From Tateyamaria omphalii (GTDB taxonomy: Bacteria; Pseudomonadota; Alphaproteobacteria; Rhodobacterales; Rhodobacteraceae): 64,000 nt of DNA. The DNA lies in NCBI RefSeq assembly GCF_014651375.1, contig NZ_BMWT01000012.1:1-64000 (forward strand), read 5' to 3'. Each line of letters starts with the position of its first letter. Position 1 is the first letter of the stretch. This document shows, one piece after another, positions 46,185-54,950 of this stretch. Both the position numbers and the translations under genes were made by a program. The notes under the pieces were generated by a model, which was not told where the DNA came from, searched no databases, and was given only the letters and a program-made list of their open reading frames with translations.

Positions 46185-46882
46185 AACAACAGCTTGCAGC
46201 CAAGGGTGCGGTTCATGGCTGCAACCAGTTCATCCACAGTCTCCGTATTCACATATTCCCCGCCCGTCTGGGTTGCGAGGCACTTGGCCCCACTGACCGA
46301 AGTTTGGTAGTCAGTCTGCCCCTGACTCTCCCAACCAAAATGCTCGCCCCGCACTTTGAACCCGATCACATGGACGGTCAGGCCTGTTCCCATGAGTTGG
46401 TTGGCCAGCGCACAGGTCTGCCCACCACAGGTTTCCCGACCATCCGTAACCAGAACCACAGTACCCGGCTCGGTCGGCGACCCAAGCGTTTCTGCGGCGA
46501 GGCTGACGGCTTCGGTCAGTGCCGTCCGCCCTTCCGGTTCCAGACTGTCCACCGCAGCGATTACGGCTTCCGCCGCATCCATGCGCGGACCAAAACGCAG
46601 ATCGACGCCAGAGCATTCACCGGCACCACCCGCCCCACCGGGACCGTAGATGATCAAGCCAATCCGCCGGAACGGCGCCACTTGCGGCATGGCCGTGCGC
46701 ACCGCGCGGCGGGCTTCAAAAATGCGCGGCTCGTCAATCTGGTTAAACCCCATCTCGGCCATGGAGCCAGAGCCATCAAACACGATCATCGCGTCTTCGG
46801 TACAGTCAGCACGAACAGAACTGGACATCAAAACCGAAGCAATCCCGGCGGCTGCCACAACTCTCCGACCTTTCCATCCCAT
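46181..46882 (-). CDS. Exported von Willebrand factor A domain protein
   Basis: 233 aa with a signal peptide ending SSSVRAD. The metal-ion-dependent adhesion site is DGSGSM near residue 36, with a Thr in GRTALTEA and Asp in LVTDGRE. Five or more cysteines suggest periplasmic disulfides. It follows pqqE by 9 bp with its own AGGAGGGG site, so it belongs to the pqq operon. VWA proteins (MxaC/MxaL) also occur in methanol dehydrogenase clusters, where they aid metal insertion. Confidence 0.83.
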   Translation of the reverse strand: MGWKGRRVVAAAGIASVLMSSSVRADCTEDAMIVFDGSGSMAEMGFNQIDEPRIFEARRAVRTAMPQVAPFRRIGLIIYGPGGAGGAGECSGVDLRFGPRMDAAEAVIAAVDSLEPEGRTALTEAVSLAAETLGSPTEPGTVVLVTDGRETCGGQTCALANQLMGTGLTVHVIGFKVRGEHFGWESQGQTDYQTSVSGAKCLATQTGGEYVNTETVDELVAAMNRTLGCKLLF

Positions 46883-46891
46883 GATCCCCTC

Positions 46892-47977
46892 CTACCGACG
46901 AAACACGAACTCCGGTGCGTCAACCGCTTGCACCTCTTCGTTCAACAGAGCGTCCAACGCCGCACGTCCGGGCGACTTTCGGCACACCGGATCAGGCGCA
47001 GACGCATCACCCAGAACCGCCATCGCCTGACAACGACATCCTCCAAAGTCGATGTCGCGCCGATCGCATCCCTGGCATAGCTCCGGCAACCAATCTGTTC
47101 CGCGATAGGCATTGAATGCGGCACCATCATACCAGATGTCCGACAGCTCGCGTTTGGCCACATTTTCAAACTGCAAATGCGGGATCGTTTCTGCCGCGTG
47201 ACAGGGCAGTACGGTTCCGTTTGGCGTGATGTTCAGACCGGTCGATCCCCAGCCATTCATGCACGCCTTGGGAAAATCCGAATAATAGTCGGGCGGCACG
47301 AAATCGATGACCAAGCGACCCTTCAACGTTTCGATGGCCCGCGCAACTGTTTTCTTGGCCGCGTCCACCTGTTCCCTACTTGGCTGCAAGACAGCACGAT
47401 TGACCAAGGCCCAGCCTTGGAACTGCACACAGGCAATCTCGATTCGCCGCGCGCCAAGTCTCAGCGCCATGTCTATCGTGGCAGGCAGATCATCCAGGTT
47501 CTCGCGATGCATCACGGCATTCAGGGTCAGGGGAAAGCCGATGTCCGCGATGATTTCAGCCACGTGCATCTTGCGGTCAAAGCCACCCTTGTACCCGCCA
47601 ATCCGGTCAGCCATCGCCGCCGTTACGCCCTGCAAAGAAAGCTGCACATGGTCCAACCCGGCCTCGTCCAGCGCCCGCAAACGACGCTCGTTCAGACCGA
47701 TGCCCGAGGTTATGAGGTTGGTGTACAGCCCCGCCTCACGCGCGGCGGCCACCAGCTCAACCAGATCTCGACGCGACGCGGGCTCACCCCCCGACAGGTG
47801 CAGTTGCAAGACACCCAGCTTTGCCGCCTGCTGAAAGATATCTGCCCAAGCGTCGGTGCTCAGCTCCGTTTCCTTGGCCAGCAACTCGGTCGGGTTGGAA
47901 CAATAGGGACAGGCCAGCGGGCAACGGTGCGTCAGCTCGGCCAGCATCGCCATCGGGGGATCAATGCGGATGGACAT
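46892..47977 (-). CDS. pqqE: PqqE, radical SAM peptide cyclase
   Basis: 361 aa from the ATG at 47977, which lies inside pqqD (17-bp overlap). Links Glu and Tyr side chains in PqqA, the first step of PQQ synthesis. The radical SAM cluster is CPLACPYC near residue 21; the C-terminal SPASM-type cysteines include CMNGWGSTGLNITPNGTVLPC (cited by CMNGWGS and VLPCHAAE) and CQGCDRRDIDFGGCRCQ. Full family length. Confidence 0.95.
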   Translation of the reverse strand: MSIRIDPPMAMLAELTHRCPLACPYCSNPTELLAKETELSTDAWADIFQQAAKLGVLQLHLSGGEPASRRDLVELVAAAREAGLYTNLITSGIGLNERRLRALDEAGLDHVQLSLQGVTAAMADRIGGYKGGFDRKMHVAEIIADIGFPLTLNAVMHRENLDDLPATIDMALRLGARRIEIACVQFQGWALVNRAVLQPSREQVDAAKKTVARAIETLKGRLVIDFVPPDYYSDFPKACMNGWGSTGLNITPNGTVLPCHAAETIPHLQFENVAKRELSDIWYDGAAFNAYRGTDWLPELCQGCDRRDIDFGGCRCQAMAVLGDASAPDPVCRKSPGRAALDALLNEEVQAVDAPEFVFRR

Positions 47978-48239
47978 GCACCATCCCCTTGTCCCGCAAA
48001 TCCTCGACAAACGCGATCACATCGGGCGCGATCACATCCACAGGCGCGTTATACACAGCCGACAAATCGGCCGAGATTTGATCAAGGCTCGCCACCCCAT
48101 CAAGACGACCCAGCACCGCCGTACCCACCTGATCCAACACCAGAACCCGCTCGGGCCCCAAGAGCACATCAACCTTGCGCACTGCATCAAAGTGCGTGCG
48201 CACACCGCGCGGAAGAAAGGGCACGTCAGCCCCCGTCAT
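47961..48239 (-). CDS. pqqD: PqqD, peptide chaperone
   Basis: 92 aa. Binds PqqA and presents it to PqqE. Recognised by LPRGVRTHFDAVRKVDVLLGPERVLVLD (core RGVRTHFDAVRKV) and the winged-helix-like core ending in DVIAFVEDLRDKGMV. ATGA overlap with pqqC upstream, 17-bp overlap with pqqE downstream. Confidence 0.93.
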   Translation of the reverse strand: MTGADVPFLPRGVRTHFDAVRKVDVLLGPERVLVLDQVGTAVLGRLDGVASLDQISADLSAVYNAPVDVIAPDVIAFVEDLRDKGMVHVHPH

Positions 48240-48982
48240 TGCGCCAGCCCTTCACCCGGCTGCCACCCACCGGGAGGGATGCGGCCCGGTTCGACATAAG
48301 CCGACCAAAGCGCATCCAGTTGCGCCCAAAGCACTTCGGTCTTGAAGGTCAGTGCACGAACGGCCGCATCCTGATCCGCCTTCGTGACCGCATGATCCAT
48401 CACCCACTGCAAACCAAACGCCACGTCTTTCGGCGCTTCGGTCAGCCGGTTCTGGAAGTAGGACAGCGTCTCACTGTTGGCGAAATCATAATGCTCCAAA
48501 AGTCCCGCAATCCGGTTCTTGTGGATGGCCGGAGCGAACAATTCGGTAAGCGAAGAGGCCACGGCAGGCAGCAGTGGCTCATCCCGCACAAAGCGCACAT
48601 AAGCATCCACGGCAAAGCGGGTGGTGGGCAATATCCCCACCTCGGACGCGACATAACCGGGGTCCAACCCAACGCCCTCGGCCAGCTTTAGCCAGCGTGC
48701 AATGCCGCCTTCCCCCGGCGCGGACCCATCATGGTCCTCGATTCGCGACCGCCACGCGCGACGCAGGTTGGGATCGGATACACGGGACATGAATGCCGCA
48801 TCCTTCATCGGGATGCGTGTTTGGTAGTAGTAGCGATTAATCACCCACGCGCGCACCTGATCAGGGGTGCAGCCACCAGAATGCAACAAGTGATGGAACG
48901 GGTGCTTGTCATGATATTGCGCGTCGCCAACGGCACGGAGGCGCGCCCCGAACACCTCCAGACTGTCGGGCTGGGCGGTCAT
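48236..48982 (-). CDS. pqqC: PqqC, pyrroloquinoline-quinone synthase
   Basis: 248 aa. Catalyses the final ring closure and oxidation to PQQ without metal. Conserved segments: YHDKHPFHHLLHSGGCTPDQ, WVINRYYYQTRIPMKDAAF and RIEDHDG. Usual length. Overlaps pqqB and pqqD by 4 bp each. Confidence 0.95.
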   Translation of the reverse strand: MTAQPDSLEVFGARLRAVGDAQYHDKHPFHHLLHSGGCTPDQVRAWVINRYYYQTRIPMKDAAFMSRVSDPNLRRAWRSRIEDHDGSAPGEGGIARWLKLAEGVGLDPGYVASEVGILPTTRFAVDAYVRFVRDEPLLPAVASSLTELFAPAIHKNRIAGLLEHYDFANSETLSYFQNRLTEAPKDVAFGLQWVMDHAVTKADQDAAVRALTFKTEVLWAQLDALWSAYVEPGRIPPGGWQPGEGLAQ

Positions 48983-49866
48983 AGCGTGATCTCCATCCCG
49001 TCAAAGGCAATGTCCCATCCCTTGGCCAAGGCCTCGGCCCGCTCGGGGCTTTCAGGTTGCAAGATCGGATTGGTGTTGTTGATGTGAATGAAAACTTTGC
49101 GCCCGTCCACTTCGGACAAGCGGGCAAGACTGCCCAGCTCACCGTTCAACGGCACATGCCCCATCCGTGCACCCGTCTTCTCTCCGGTTCCAGTGCGTTG
49201 CATATCGTCATTGTTCCATACGGTTCCGTCAAACAGCAGCAGGTCCACCCCGCCCAGACGGTCAATCAGCCAATCCGGAATCGCCGCACATCCGGGAATG
49301 TAAGCCGCCCGCGCCGGCCCGCTGTCCAACAACAGGCCAACAGTCTGCTCCCCAACTTCCTCGAGATTGAGCGTGTCCCCTTCGAGGAACAACGCCACCT
49401 TCCCCGGAACGGCAAAAGGCGTCACCGTCAATCCCGGTACCGGTTCAAAGGGCGTCTCAAGCGACACCCGATGCTGCGCCACAAGGTCTGGGTCCAACAC
49501 GCCAAAGATCGAATTGCTCCGCAGGATGTCCAGCCCGGCCGACGTTGCGTAGACATCAAACGCCGTCTTCTCGCGCAGGGTCAAAAGCCCCGCAATGTGA
49601 TCAATGTCGCCATTGGTCAGGATCACCGATTCAATCGGCGACCCACGCAGTGCGGGCGGGTGCATCTGAGGGCAGGCATCCACCTGTGCACGGATATCCG
49701 GCGACGCATTCAGAACGACCCAAGCCTGCCCATCCAGCGAAACAGCGACAGAAGACTGGGTCATGCGCGGGATCACCCCCGCGCGCGCATCCGTGCAATT
49801 GCGACAGCCACAATTCCATTGGGGCAGCCCCCCTCCGGCGGCTGCCCCAAGAACAATCAGTCTCAT
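48979..49866 (-). CDS. pqqB: PqqB, metallo-beta-lactamase-fold hydroxylase
   Basis: 295 aa. Opening RLIVLGAAAGGGLPQWNCGC is diagnostic. The metal motif reads TNGDIDHIAGL, the PqqB variant of the HxHxDH motif. The double-cysteine CGCRNC near residue 20 binds a structural zinc. PqqB oxidises the tyrosine part of the cross-linked peptide. 14 bp after pqqA. Confidence 0.95.
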   Translation of the reverse strand: MRLIVLGAAAGGGLPQWNCGCRNCTDARAGVIPRMTQSSVAVSLDGQAWVVLNASPDIRAQVDACPQMHPPALRGSPIESVILTNGDIDHIAGLLTLREKTAFDVYATSAGLDILRSNSIFGVLDPDLVAQHRVSLETPFEPVPGLTVTPFAVPGKVALFLEGDTLNLEEVGEQTVGLLLDSGPARAAYIPGCAAIPDWLIDRLGGVDLLLFDGTVWNNDDMQRTGTGEKTGARMGHVPLNGELGSLARLSEVDGRKVFIHINNTNPILQPESPERAEALAKGWDIAFDGMEITL

Positions 49867-49880
49867 GTAATAAGGTTGGC

Positions 49881-49988
49881 TTAGATTACGTCGCGCTCAG
49901 CGCCACGATCATCGTCTTCACCCGGGCCATACATGTTGATTTCCATGCCGCACTTCACTTCGCGGGCCTTGGGTTTTGTCCATGCCAT
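49881..49988 (-). CDS. pqqA: PqqA, PQQ precursor peptide
   Basis: 35-residue peptide starting MAWTKPKAREVKCGMEINMY. Glu16 and Tyr20 in MEINMY are the residues joined to make PQQ (E-x3-Y spacing). A strong GAGGAGG ribosome site lies before the ATG at 49988. First gene of pqqABCDE. Confidence 0.96.
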   Translation of the reverse strand: MAWTKPKAREVKCGMEINMYGPGEDDDRGAERDVI

Positions 49989-50046
49989 TGCACATTCCTC
50001 CTCTATTGCTTGGTTACGATAGCGCCCTGTCACCTACCTATATATG

Positions 50047-50058
50047 CGACTTTAGCCC
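50047..50058. promoter_or_regulatory. Island operator variant ahead of pqqA
   Basis: GCGAC-TTTA-GCCC keeps the left arm and part of the spacer of the CGAC-N4-GTCG element. Centre about 64 bp before the pqqA start codon. A further GTCGCGG lies at 50062. Confidence 0.4.
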
Positions 50059-50096
50059 TACGTCGCGGTACGCGCGGTTCACAATTGCGCAAGCAA

Positions 50097-51446
50097 TCAC
50101 TCCGACCACGCCGCCATCTTCCGGTCGATTGTCTTGCGCGACACACCCAGACGGCGCGCGGCCTCGGCCCGGTTACCGCCGCACAGGTCAAGCATCCGCA
50201 GGATGTGGCGCTGTACGACCAGATCCAGATTCTCGATCGCCTGGGCACCTGTCACACTGCCTCCGCCGGAAAACTCCTCGGGCAACGCACCAAGGATGAC
50301 CGACCGTTCGATCAGATTCCGCAACTCTCGCACATTGCCGGGCCAGCTATAGCGGCGCAGCTTCAGCAGCGTTTCTTCATCCAGGTCAAGCGACGGCATG
50401 GCAAGTGACGCCGAAAACTGCTCCATGAAATGGGCGGCAAGCTCGACGATATCCTCCATCCGATCCTTGAGCGGCGGCATGTGAATCTTGACGACGTGGA
50501 TGCGGTGATAGAGGTCCGCCCGGAACCGACCAGCCTCCACAGCCGCCTCGATGTCGTCATTGGTAGCAAACAGGAACCGCACGTTCAGCCGGATCTCGCG
50601 TTCCGCCCCGACCGGGCGCACCTTCTTGTCCTCTAGCACACGCAGCAGCGCAGCCTGCACGGTTTCAGGCATTTGCGCGATCTCATCCAGCAGCAGCGTC
50701 CCCCCATCGGCCAACAGCAGCAGACCGGGTTTCAAACGGTCCTCTGCCTCAACCACCCCGAACAGTTCCTCGGCAAAGCGGTCAGGCTGGATCGTTGCGC
50801 AGTTCACGGGGACAAAAGGTGCTTCGGCCCGATCCGACAGGTCGTGCAAATGACGCGCTGCCATTTCCTTGCCCGTGCCGCTGGCACCGGTGAACAGAAC
50901 CGGTGTAGGCAGTGGGGCAAGCCGCGCCAGCATCGCGCGTACGTCTTCCATCGGTTCGGAATTGCCCAGCAGCTTACCATGCCCATTGCCGCTGGACAGC
51001 TCGCGGCGCAGCAACGTGTTGTCCCGCTGCAGGTACTTGCGATCAAGCGTGCGGGCCACTGCGCTCAGGATCTGGTTGGCGCGGAAGGGTTTCAGAACGA
51101 AATCGCTGACACCGGCCCGCAAGGCCGCGATGGCGGTCTCAAGATCGGCGTAGGCGGTGATCAGGATCGCGTCAGCAAACAGGCCCTTGCGTTTTTGCTC
51201 TGTCATCCAGTCCAAACCCGTACCGCCCGGCATCAGGTTGTCGATGATCACAAGATCATATTGCGCCTCGTCCAGCGCCTTGGTCGCCTGTGCGGGAGAC
51301 CCGACAGCGTCGACGCGCTTGACCCGCGTTTCCAGCGTTTTTGTCAGGAAATGACGCATCCCCGGCTCATCATCGATCACCAAGACCGAGGCACCCGCCA
51401 GCGAGGTGCCATAGATGTCCGGCGTGGATTTGTGGGGCGCGTTCAT
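50097..51446 (-). CDS. NtrC-family response regulator lacking the GAFTGA loop
   Basis: 449 aa. Receiver domain (DDE pair at 25-27, phospho-acceptor Asp69 in VIIDNLMPGG), AAA+ domain with Walker A GASGTGKE (about 187-194) and Walker B GGTLLLDEIAQMP, arginine-finger region FRADLYHRIHVV, and C-terminal Fis-type HTH (GNRAEAARRLGVSRKTIDRKM). After EELFG the chain goes to VVEAEDRLKPGLLLLADGG, so the GAFTGA loop that contacts sigma-54 is absent. It may act with another sigma factor, as the NtrC of Rhodobacter capsulatus does. Its cognate kinase is not adjacent. Placed between pqqA and the formate dehydrogenase genes. Confidence 0.9.
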   Translation of the reverse strand: MNAPHKSTPDIYGTSLAGASVLVIDDEPGMRHFLTKTLETRVKRVDAVGSPAQATKALDEAQYDLVIIDNLMPGGTGLDWMTEQKRKGLFADAILITAYADLETAIAALRAGVSDFVLKPFRANQILSAVARTLDRKYLQRDNTLLRRELSSGNGHGKLLGNSEPMEDVRAMLARLAPLPTPVLFTGASGTGKEMAARHLHDLSDRAEAPFVPVNCATIQPDRFAEELFGVVEAEDRLKPGLLLLADGGTLLLDEIAQMPETVQAALLRVLEDKKVRPVGAEREIRLNVRFLFATNDDIEAAVEAGRFRADLYHRIHVVKIHMPPLKDRMEDIVELAAHFMEQFSASLAMPSLDLDEETLLKLRRYSWPGNVRELRNLIERSVILGALPEEFSGGGSVTGAQAIENLDLVVQRHILRMLDLCGGNRAEAARRLGVSRKTIDRKMAAWSE

Positions 51447-51450
51447 AGGA

Positions 51451-51576
51451 TCAGTCCAACCTCACCGCATCCCCAGAACCCCGGTCTTCAGATGAAAAGC
51501 CCAACTCTTGGAGCGCAAAATACGAACCCACGGAAATCACGATCAATGCGGCAAAGCCCAGCATCATGGCTTTCAT
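51451..51576 (-). CDS. 41-residue single-pass membrane protein
   Basis: Short reading frame with a very strong AAAAGGAGT ribosome site before its ATG. It encodes MKAMMLGFAALIVISVGSYF, one membrane helix, followed by a short polar, acidic tail (SSEDRGSGD). It begins 3 bp after the WD40-cytochrome gene and ends 4 bp before the regulator gene, so it is well embedded in the operon. Small single-helix subunits often stabilise membrane cytochrome complexes; that role here is a guess. Confidence 0.75.
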   Translation of the reverse strand: MKAMMLGFAALIVISVGSYFALQELGFSSEDRGSGDAVRLD

Positions 51577-51579
51577 AAT

Positions 51580-52854
51580 TCACTCCTTTTGTGTGGCCGT
51601 CCGCAGAAAGGCGATTAGGTCGGCCCGGTCCTGCGCCCCGGCGATCACCTGCATCGGCATCTTGGACCCGGGGATATAGTGATCGGGACCCTCGTCAAAG
51701 AGGGCATCGATGGTGGTGTCGTCCCAGATAATCGCAGACCCGTCGAGCGTTGGCGAGTACCGATACCCGGGCACGACCCCTGCCCTGCGCCCGAACACGC
51801 CATGCAGGGTCGGACCCGCCTTGCGCGACGGCCCGTTCTCAAGGCTATGGCAGATCGAGCATTTACGCATGAACTGCCGCTCTCCGTTGCTCATCGTGTC
51901 GGCGTCGCGCAGGAAGCTGCGCGTATCACCGCCCGCCGGATCATAGGTATCCAGCAGCGCCACCGGCCAAGCATAAATCACATCGTCAATGCCCCCGGCA
52001 TGAATGATTGTACCGTCCTGCGAAAAGGCCAGCGCCCAGACCGGCCCTTGCCGCATGGCGCGAAAGTCCCGGGAGATGCGCCACTCGTCGGTGTCCACCA
52101 TCATGATATGACCCTCGCCATCCCCTATGGCCAGCTGTCCGGTCTGCACGTGATACTCCATCGACAGAATCGGACGGCGATCGAGGGTGAAGTCATGCAG
52201 CGCCTCGCCTGTGTCAGCATCAATGACGCGCGTGCCGCCATCGACCGCGCCATAGGCGAGCCAGCCGTCCCCCACAACAAGGCGGTTCACGCCAAACCCA
52301 TGGCGCACCAGCGGGCGCGGCGTGTCTCGGGTCGCCATATCATAGCGCAGAACATCACCCTTTGAGGTGGCTGCATAAAGGAAGGCACCATCGGCGGAAT
52401 AAGCCACCGCATTCACCCCGGCACCCGGATAAGGCAGCGTCTCCGCCTCTCCTGCCCCCAAGGGCCACAACACGATATCACCATCCCACGAACCGGCAGC
52501 GATCACCGACCCATCGGGGGACGCCGCAAGCGATGTCACCTTGCCCTTGTGCTGCCCGATTTTGCTCGGGCTATCCCCCCAGTGCCAGACGGCAAAGTCA
52601 TCGCCACCCGTCACCAGCACCCCGTTCGTATCTTCGGCAATCGCCGTTACGGCCGCATCATGCCCTTCCAACCACTCAGGCGCTTGGCCGTCCCAGACAC
52701 CGACGGAGTTGTCAAAACTGGCAGAGGCAAGCGTGCCATCTTCGGTCACAACCAGACCCATGACCGGCCCGCCATGCCCTTTGTAGGTGGTGAAGTCCTG
52801 TGCCCATGCGGGCAGCGCAAGGCACAGGAACAGGCTACTCAGCAGGCGTCGCAT
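51580..52854 (-). CDS. Exported WD40-repeat protein fused to a cytochrome c domain
   Basis: 424 aa from the ATG at 52854, overlapping the cytochrome b subunit gene by 20 bp. Signal peptide MRRLLSSLFLCLALPAWAQD. Residues ~25-310 form WD40-type blades (GHGGPVMGLVVTEDGTLASAS, GHDAAVTAIAEDTNGVLVTGG). The C-terminal ~100 residues are a class I cytochrome c with CSICH, GPTLHGVFGRRAG and axial Met in GSKMPMQ. It could take electrons from the formate dehydrogenase side or dock a partner. Confidence 0.86.
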   Translation of the reverse strand: MRRLLSSLFLCLALPAWAQDFTTYKGHGGPVMGLVVTEDGTLASASFDNSVGVWDGQAPEWLEGHDAAVTAIAEDTNGVLVTGGDDFAVWHWGDSPSKIGQHKGKVTSLAASPDGSVIAAGSWDGDIVLWPLGAGEAETLPYPGAGVNAVAYSADGAFLYAATSKGDVLRYDMATRDTPRPLVRHGFGVNRLVVGDGWLAYGAVDGGTRVIDADTGEALHDFTLDRRPILSMEYHVQTGQLAIGDGEGHIMMVDTDEWRISRDFRAMRQGPVWALAFSQDGTIIHAGGIDDVIYAWPVALLDTYDPAGGDTRSFLRDADTMSNGERQFMRKCSICHSLENGPSRKAGPTLHGVFGRRAGVVPGYRYSPTLDGSAIIWDDTTIDALFDEGPDHYIPGSKMPMQVIAGAQDRADLIAFLRTATQKE

Positions 52855-54034
52855 CTTTGGGTGCGGCCTTGTCTTTTGCCTGCAACTCCTCAAGCCACAG
52901 CGAATGGTGCTGCCGGGCCCAGGCTTCGTCCACTTCGCCCGATCCCATGGCGTCATAGGCGCCCTCCATGCCAACCGAGCCAATATAGATGTGGGCAATG
53001 ATGATCGCCATTAGGACAAAGGCAACGATGGCGTGCCATGCTTGGGCATATTGCATCTCTTCATGCGGGGCCATTGCCGTGGGCAATGGACCGTAGATCG
53101 GCAAGCTCTCGATCCCGACGCTGCGCATCAGGTCGAATGTCTTCATGAACATCGGGAAGTCGAACGGAAACAGCAGCGACACACCCGACAGCGAAATCGA
53201 CCCGCCCAGCAGGATGACGGACCAGAAGATGATCTTCTGCCCGCCATTGAACTTCTTGGCGGGTGGGTGCTTGGATCCCACGATACCGCCAGCTTGTGCG
53301 AACCACGTGATGTCAGTCCGGTTCGGAATGTTGTGCCAGCCCCACATCACGAACACGGCGACCAGCGCCACGATAAAGGCCCATGCGACGTTGTTATGGA
53401 TGTACTTGGACGCCATCAGCAGGGTCGCATTGAACTCTTTCGAGATATACGGCGCGATGAACATGCGACCGAACAGTGTCAGCAGCCCGGTAATGCCCAG
53501 TAGGATGAAAGACCCGGCAAGAAGCCAGTGGGCTGCCCGTTCAAAGGATTTGAAACGGGTGACGGTGCGACCCGTCTTTTCATAATCCAGTTTGACCCGG
53601 CCCCGCAGGACAAAGAACACAAGAAGCAGCGCCAGTGTCCCCAGCAGAAGGTAGCCGCCATATTTGGCCAACGGCCCCTGCCGGAACTCCAACCATGCCA
53701 TACCGCCGTCCTGCATCAGGACGGACGCAACCTCGCCACCGGATGATACGGTGATGTCTGCCGACCCGTAGCGCAAGGCGCGCCACAAGTCCGGGTCAGA
53801 CGCACCGCCCAAGGTGCCAAGCTGGCCTGACAAGTCACGTGCATTGCTTGCGGCATCACCGGTCTTGGGCGCAACTTCTTCACCGCGCTGACGCGCCATG
53901 ATGTCTTCGAGCGTTTGCGCCCCACCTGTGGCCGAACGGTCTATGGTTTCCTGTGTCTCCTGTGCTGCGGCCTCGGGCGCAGAAAAAGGCGCAAGCGCGA
54001 GGCAAAGCACCAAAATCAGAAATGCACGTAGCAT
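52835..54034 (-). CDS. Formate dehydrogenase cytochrome b556 (gamma) subunit
   Basis: 399 aa from the ATG at 54034 (GGAGAG ahead). It passes electrons from the Fe-S subunit to quinone. Signal peptide ends near EAAAQ. A ~110-residue periplasmic region follows, then a TM segment (about residue 137-155) and the four-helix heme-b core: RFKSFERAAHWLLAGSFILLGITGL (core ERAAHWLLAG), KYIHNNVAWAFIV and AQAWHAIVAFVLMAIIIAHIYIG with the His ligands. Longer than E. coli FdnI because of the N-terminal extension, as in other alphaproteobacteria. Confidence 0.92.
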   Translation of the reverse strand: MLRAFLILVLCLALAPFSAPEAAAQETQETIDRSATGGAQTLEDIMARQRGEEVAPKTGDAASNARDLSGQLGTLGGASDPDLWRALRYGSADITVSSGGEVASVLMQDGGMAWLEFRQGPLAKYGGYLLLGTLALLLVFFVLRGRVKLDYEKTGRTVTRFKSFERAAHWLLAGSFILLGITGLLTLFGRMFIAPYISKEFNATLLMASKYIHNNVAWAFIVALVAVFVMWGWHNIPNRTDITWFAQAGGIVGSKHPPAKKFNGGQKIIFWSVILLGGSISLSGVSLLFPFDFPMFMKTFDLMRSVGIESLPIYGPLPTAMAPHEEMQYAQAWHAIVAFVLMAIIIAHIYIGSVGMEGAYDAMGSGEVDEAWARQHHSLWLEELQAKDKAAPKDATPAE

Positions 54035-54070
54035 GTCATGTCTCTCCATGTGCCGCGGGAGGGCGCGGCG

Positions 54071-54751
54071 TTAACTGTCGATGCTGATCAATTCGATGCT
54101 GAAATTCAGCACTTCGTCAGGACCAATGGACCGACCAGCCCCCTGAGGGCCATAGGCCAGCTCGGAAGGAATCCAGACCTCCCACTTGGCACCGGGCTTC
54201 ATAAGCTGCAGCGCTTCCTGCCAACCGCGAATGACTCCATTCACCGGAAAACTGGCCGGTTCTCCGCGCTGTATGGAACTGTCAAAGACTGTCTCATCCA
54301 GCAAACGACCCTCGTAATGTACGGTAACGGTGTCGGTTTCGGCTGGGCTGTCTCCCGACCCCTCTTCGACCACTTGGTACTGCAGGCCGCTTTCGGTTGT
54401 GGTGATACCCTCGACCGTTGCGTTCCGCTCAAGAAAGGCGGCATTCTCAGCCAGCTTTTCGACGCGCCTTTGCTCAGCCGCAAGTAGTCCGATCTCTTCG
54501 TACACCGCCTTAGCATCGGCCTCGCTGATACGGTTGGGCTCACCGTTTTTGACGTCATCGATGGCCTGAAGCAGCGCTTCGATATCAAGCTCGACCAAGG
54601 CATCCTTGGCAAAGCCGGTAGCCAGGTTGTGACCAACGAGGTAGCTTAACCGCGCATCAAGAGTGTCCAGCGCAGCAATATCCTGCGCGACCGCAGGCAC
54701 CGTGGGAAACAGAAAAACGCTTGTTGCAAGCGCGGGCAAAAGACGATGCAT
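54071..54751 (-). CDS. Periplasmic FKBP-type peptidyl-prolyl isomerase (FkpA/Mip-like)
   Basis: 226 aa from the ATG at 54751. Signal peptide ends AVAQD. An N-terminal dimerisation domain (LSYLVGHNLATGF through about residue 110) precedes the FKBP domain (VHYEGRLLDETVFDSSIQRGEPASF, cited by VHYEGRL and VFDSSI; WIPSELAYGPQG; GPDEVLNFSIELI). It sits between the cytochrome b subunit and FdhB genes. It may help fold periplasmic parts of the complex, which is inferred from position. Confidence 0.9.
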   Translation of the reverse strand: MHRLLPALATSVFLFPTVPAVAQDIAALDTLDARLSYLVGHNLATGFAKDALVELDIEALLQAIDDVKNGEPNRISEADAKAVYEEIGLLAAEQRRVEKLAENAAFLERNATVEGITTTESGLQYQVVEEGSGDSPAETDTVTVHYEGRLLDETVFDSSIQRGEPASFPVNGVIRGWQEALQLMKPGAKWEVWIPSELAYGPQGAGRSIGPDEVLNFSIELISIDS

Positions 54752-54859
54752 GGTGAACCTTTCGGGATTTGAAAACATCATGTGTTCGTTGCTAGCGCCT
54801 GTAGGATCAGAACCCAAATAACCAAAAGCAGAGCGTGCGGATGCCCGCTGCGCACCGAA

Positions 54860-54886
54860 AGTAAAACGGGCGCGCATCCGCGCCCG
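54860..54886 (-). terminator. Terminator after fdhB
   Basis: Minus-strand stem CGGGCGCG / CGCGCCCG with a 4-base loop followed by TTTTAC. It separates fdhB from the FKBP gene. Confidence 0.7.
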
Positions 54887-54902
54887 CAATGATGCTCTTG
54901 AT

Positions 54903-54932
54903 AACCCGGACAACGTTATGCTTGTCCGGGTT
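54903..54932. repeat. Stem-loop near fdhB 3' end
   Basis: Perfect 11-bp arms AACCCGGACAA / TTGTCCGGGTT around an 8-base loop, without a T run. It may protect the transcript 3' end or act with the terminator beside it. Confidence 0.6.
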
Positions 54933-54950
54933 GGACGGGAATACCGTCGC

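Noticed and set aside
46181-46882. VWA protein as a phage or type VI component
   Set aside because: Signal peptide, disulfide-type cysteines and operon with pqqE point to a periplasmic quinoprotein accessory.
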